38,664 nt of DNA, from positions 1-38,664 of the forward strand of contig JAISQV010000206.1 in assembly GCA_031273985.1 (NCBI GenBank). Direction: 5' to 3'. Positions 38,478-38,664 of this stretch are shown here, one piece after another. The notes beneath the pieces are model-generated. The model was not told where the DNA came from and ran no database searches. It saw nothing but the letters and a program-made list of their open reading frames with translations. The position numbers and the translations under genes were made by a program. How positions within the stretch are numbered: position 1 is the first letter of the stretch; each line of letters begins with the position of its first letter. The DNA comes from Spirochaetaceae bacterium (GTDB lineage Bacteria > Spirochaetota > Spirochaetia > Treponematales > Breznakiellaceae).

Positions 38478-38664
38478 TGCCCCCCGCCGCCGATCCGCGC
38501 CGCATAAGCCTGCCCCTGAGCCGGGAGGACGCCGCCTCCCTCAGCGCGGGCGACCGGGTCTATCTCAGCGGCGTGGTCTACACCGCCCGGGACGCCGCCC
38601 ACCGGCGCTTCATGGAACTGCTCGACGCGGGGGCCGCCCTCCCCTTCCCCGTACAGGGCGCGTG
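38477..38664 (+). CDS. Class I fumarate hydratase, beta subunit (cut by window edge)
   Basis: The ATG at 38477 shares TGATG with the alpha stop and opens a frame of 62 codons that runs off the window. The visible part (SLPLSREDAASLSAGDRVYL, then GVVYTARDAAHRRFMELLD and GAALPFP) matches the start of FumA C-terminal or TtdB-type chains. There the GD-VYL-G-VYTARDAAH strand-turn is typical. The remainder is not visible. Confidence 0.88.
   Translation, partial: MPPAADPRRISLPLSREDAASLSAGDRVYLSGVVYTARDAAHRRFMELLDAGAALPFPVQGA

Overview
This GC-rich window carries what looks like a complete integrative and conjugative element (ICE) of about 32 kb (roughly 225-32,677), followed by about 6 kb of ordinary chromosome. 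The host is probably a spirochaete close to the termite-gut Treponema group. This rests on the lipoprotein at 36,456-36,923 (signal ending VGCDNGTT), the style of the GC-rich intergenic hairpins, and the flanking metabolic genes. It is an inference from remembered family features, not a database match.

Element layout. At the left end, on the + strand, lie a strong promoter with a palindromic operator, a small gene, an excisionase-like HTH gene and a tyrosine recombinase. Everything else in the element is on the - strand, so it is best read from right to left. The right end holds a partition block: a small gene, parA, a ParB-like gene, then about 350 bp of repeats that may be a centromere. A mobilisation block follows: a 59-aa protein, an HU/IHF-like protein, a possible oriT hairpin, a VirD2/DUF3363-type relaxase, DUF2786 and ArdC-like proteins, a Cys-rich protein and the VirD4/TraG coupling protein. 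The mating-pair genes then run trbB-C-D-E, an inserted cargo island, trbJ-L-F-G-I. Apart from the island and the absence of recognisable trbK and trbH, this is the trb order of RP4 and Ti plasmids. Next come two cell-surface genes (an outer-membrane-like protein and a 1,048-aa repeat/glycine-rich lipoprotein) and a strong terminator. A replication block ends the series: a winged-helix Rep-like protein, an unknown protein, topoisomerase III and a phosphoribosyltransferase.

The most unusual points are these. (1) The rep-like gene contains five iteron-like units on an exact 22-bp period, next to an AT-rich patch, which looks like a replication origin embedded in its own initiator gene. (2) The VirB4/TrbE ATPase has a C-terminal HTH domain almost copied from the element's own ParB-like protein. 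(3) The cargo island inside the transfer operon holds a BrnT/BrnA toxin-antitoxin pair, a phospholipase-D-like fragment with lost catalytic residues, and three tandem exported paralogues, one inactivated by an 8-bp deletion. (4) trbG/virB9 is split by an apparent 1-nt deletion. (5) A phosphoribosyltransferase is translationally coupled to topoisomerase III.

Right flank (about 32,750-38,664): nicotinate phosphoribosyltransferase (pncB), a uridine-kinase-like protein with a ThrRS-like N-terminus, a treponemal lipoprotein on the opposite strand, and class I fumarate hydratase alpha plus the start of beta. Several dispersed intergenic repeats lie between them. I found no rRNA, complete tRNA, CRISPR array or transposase gene.
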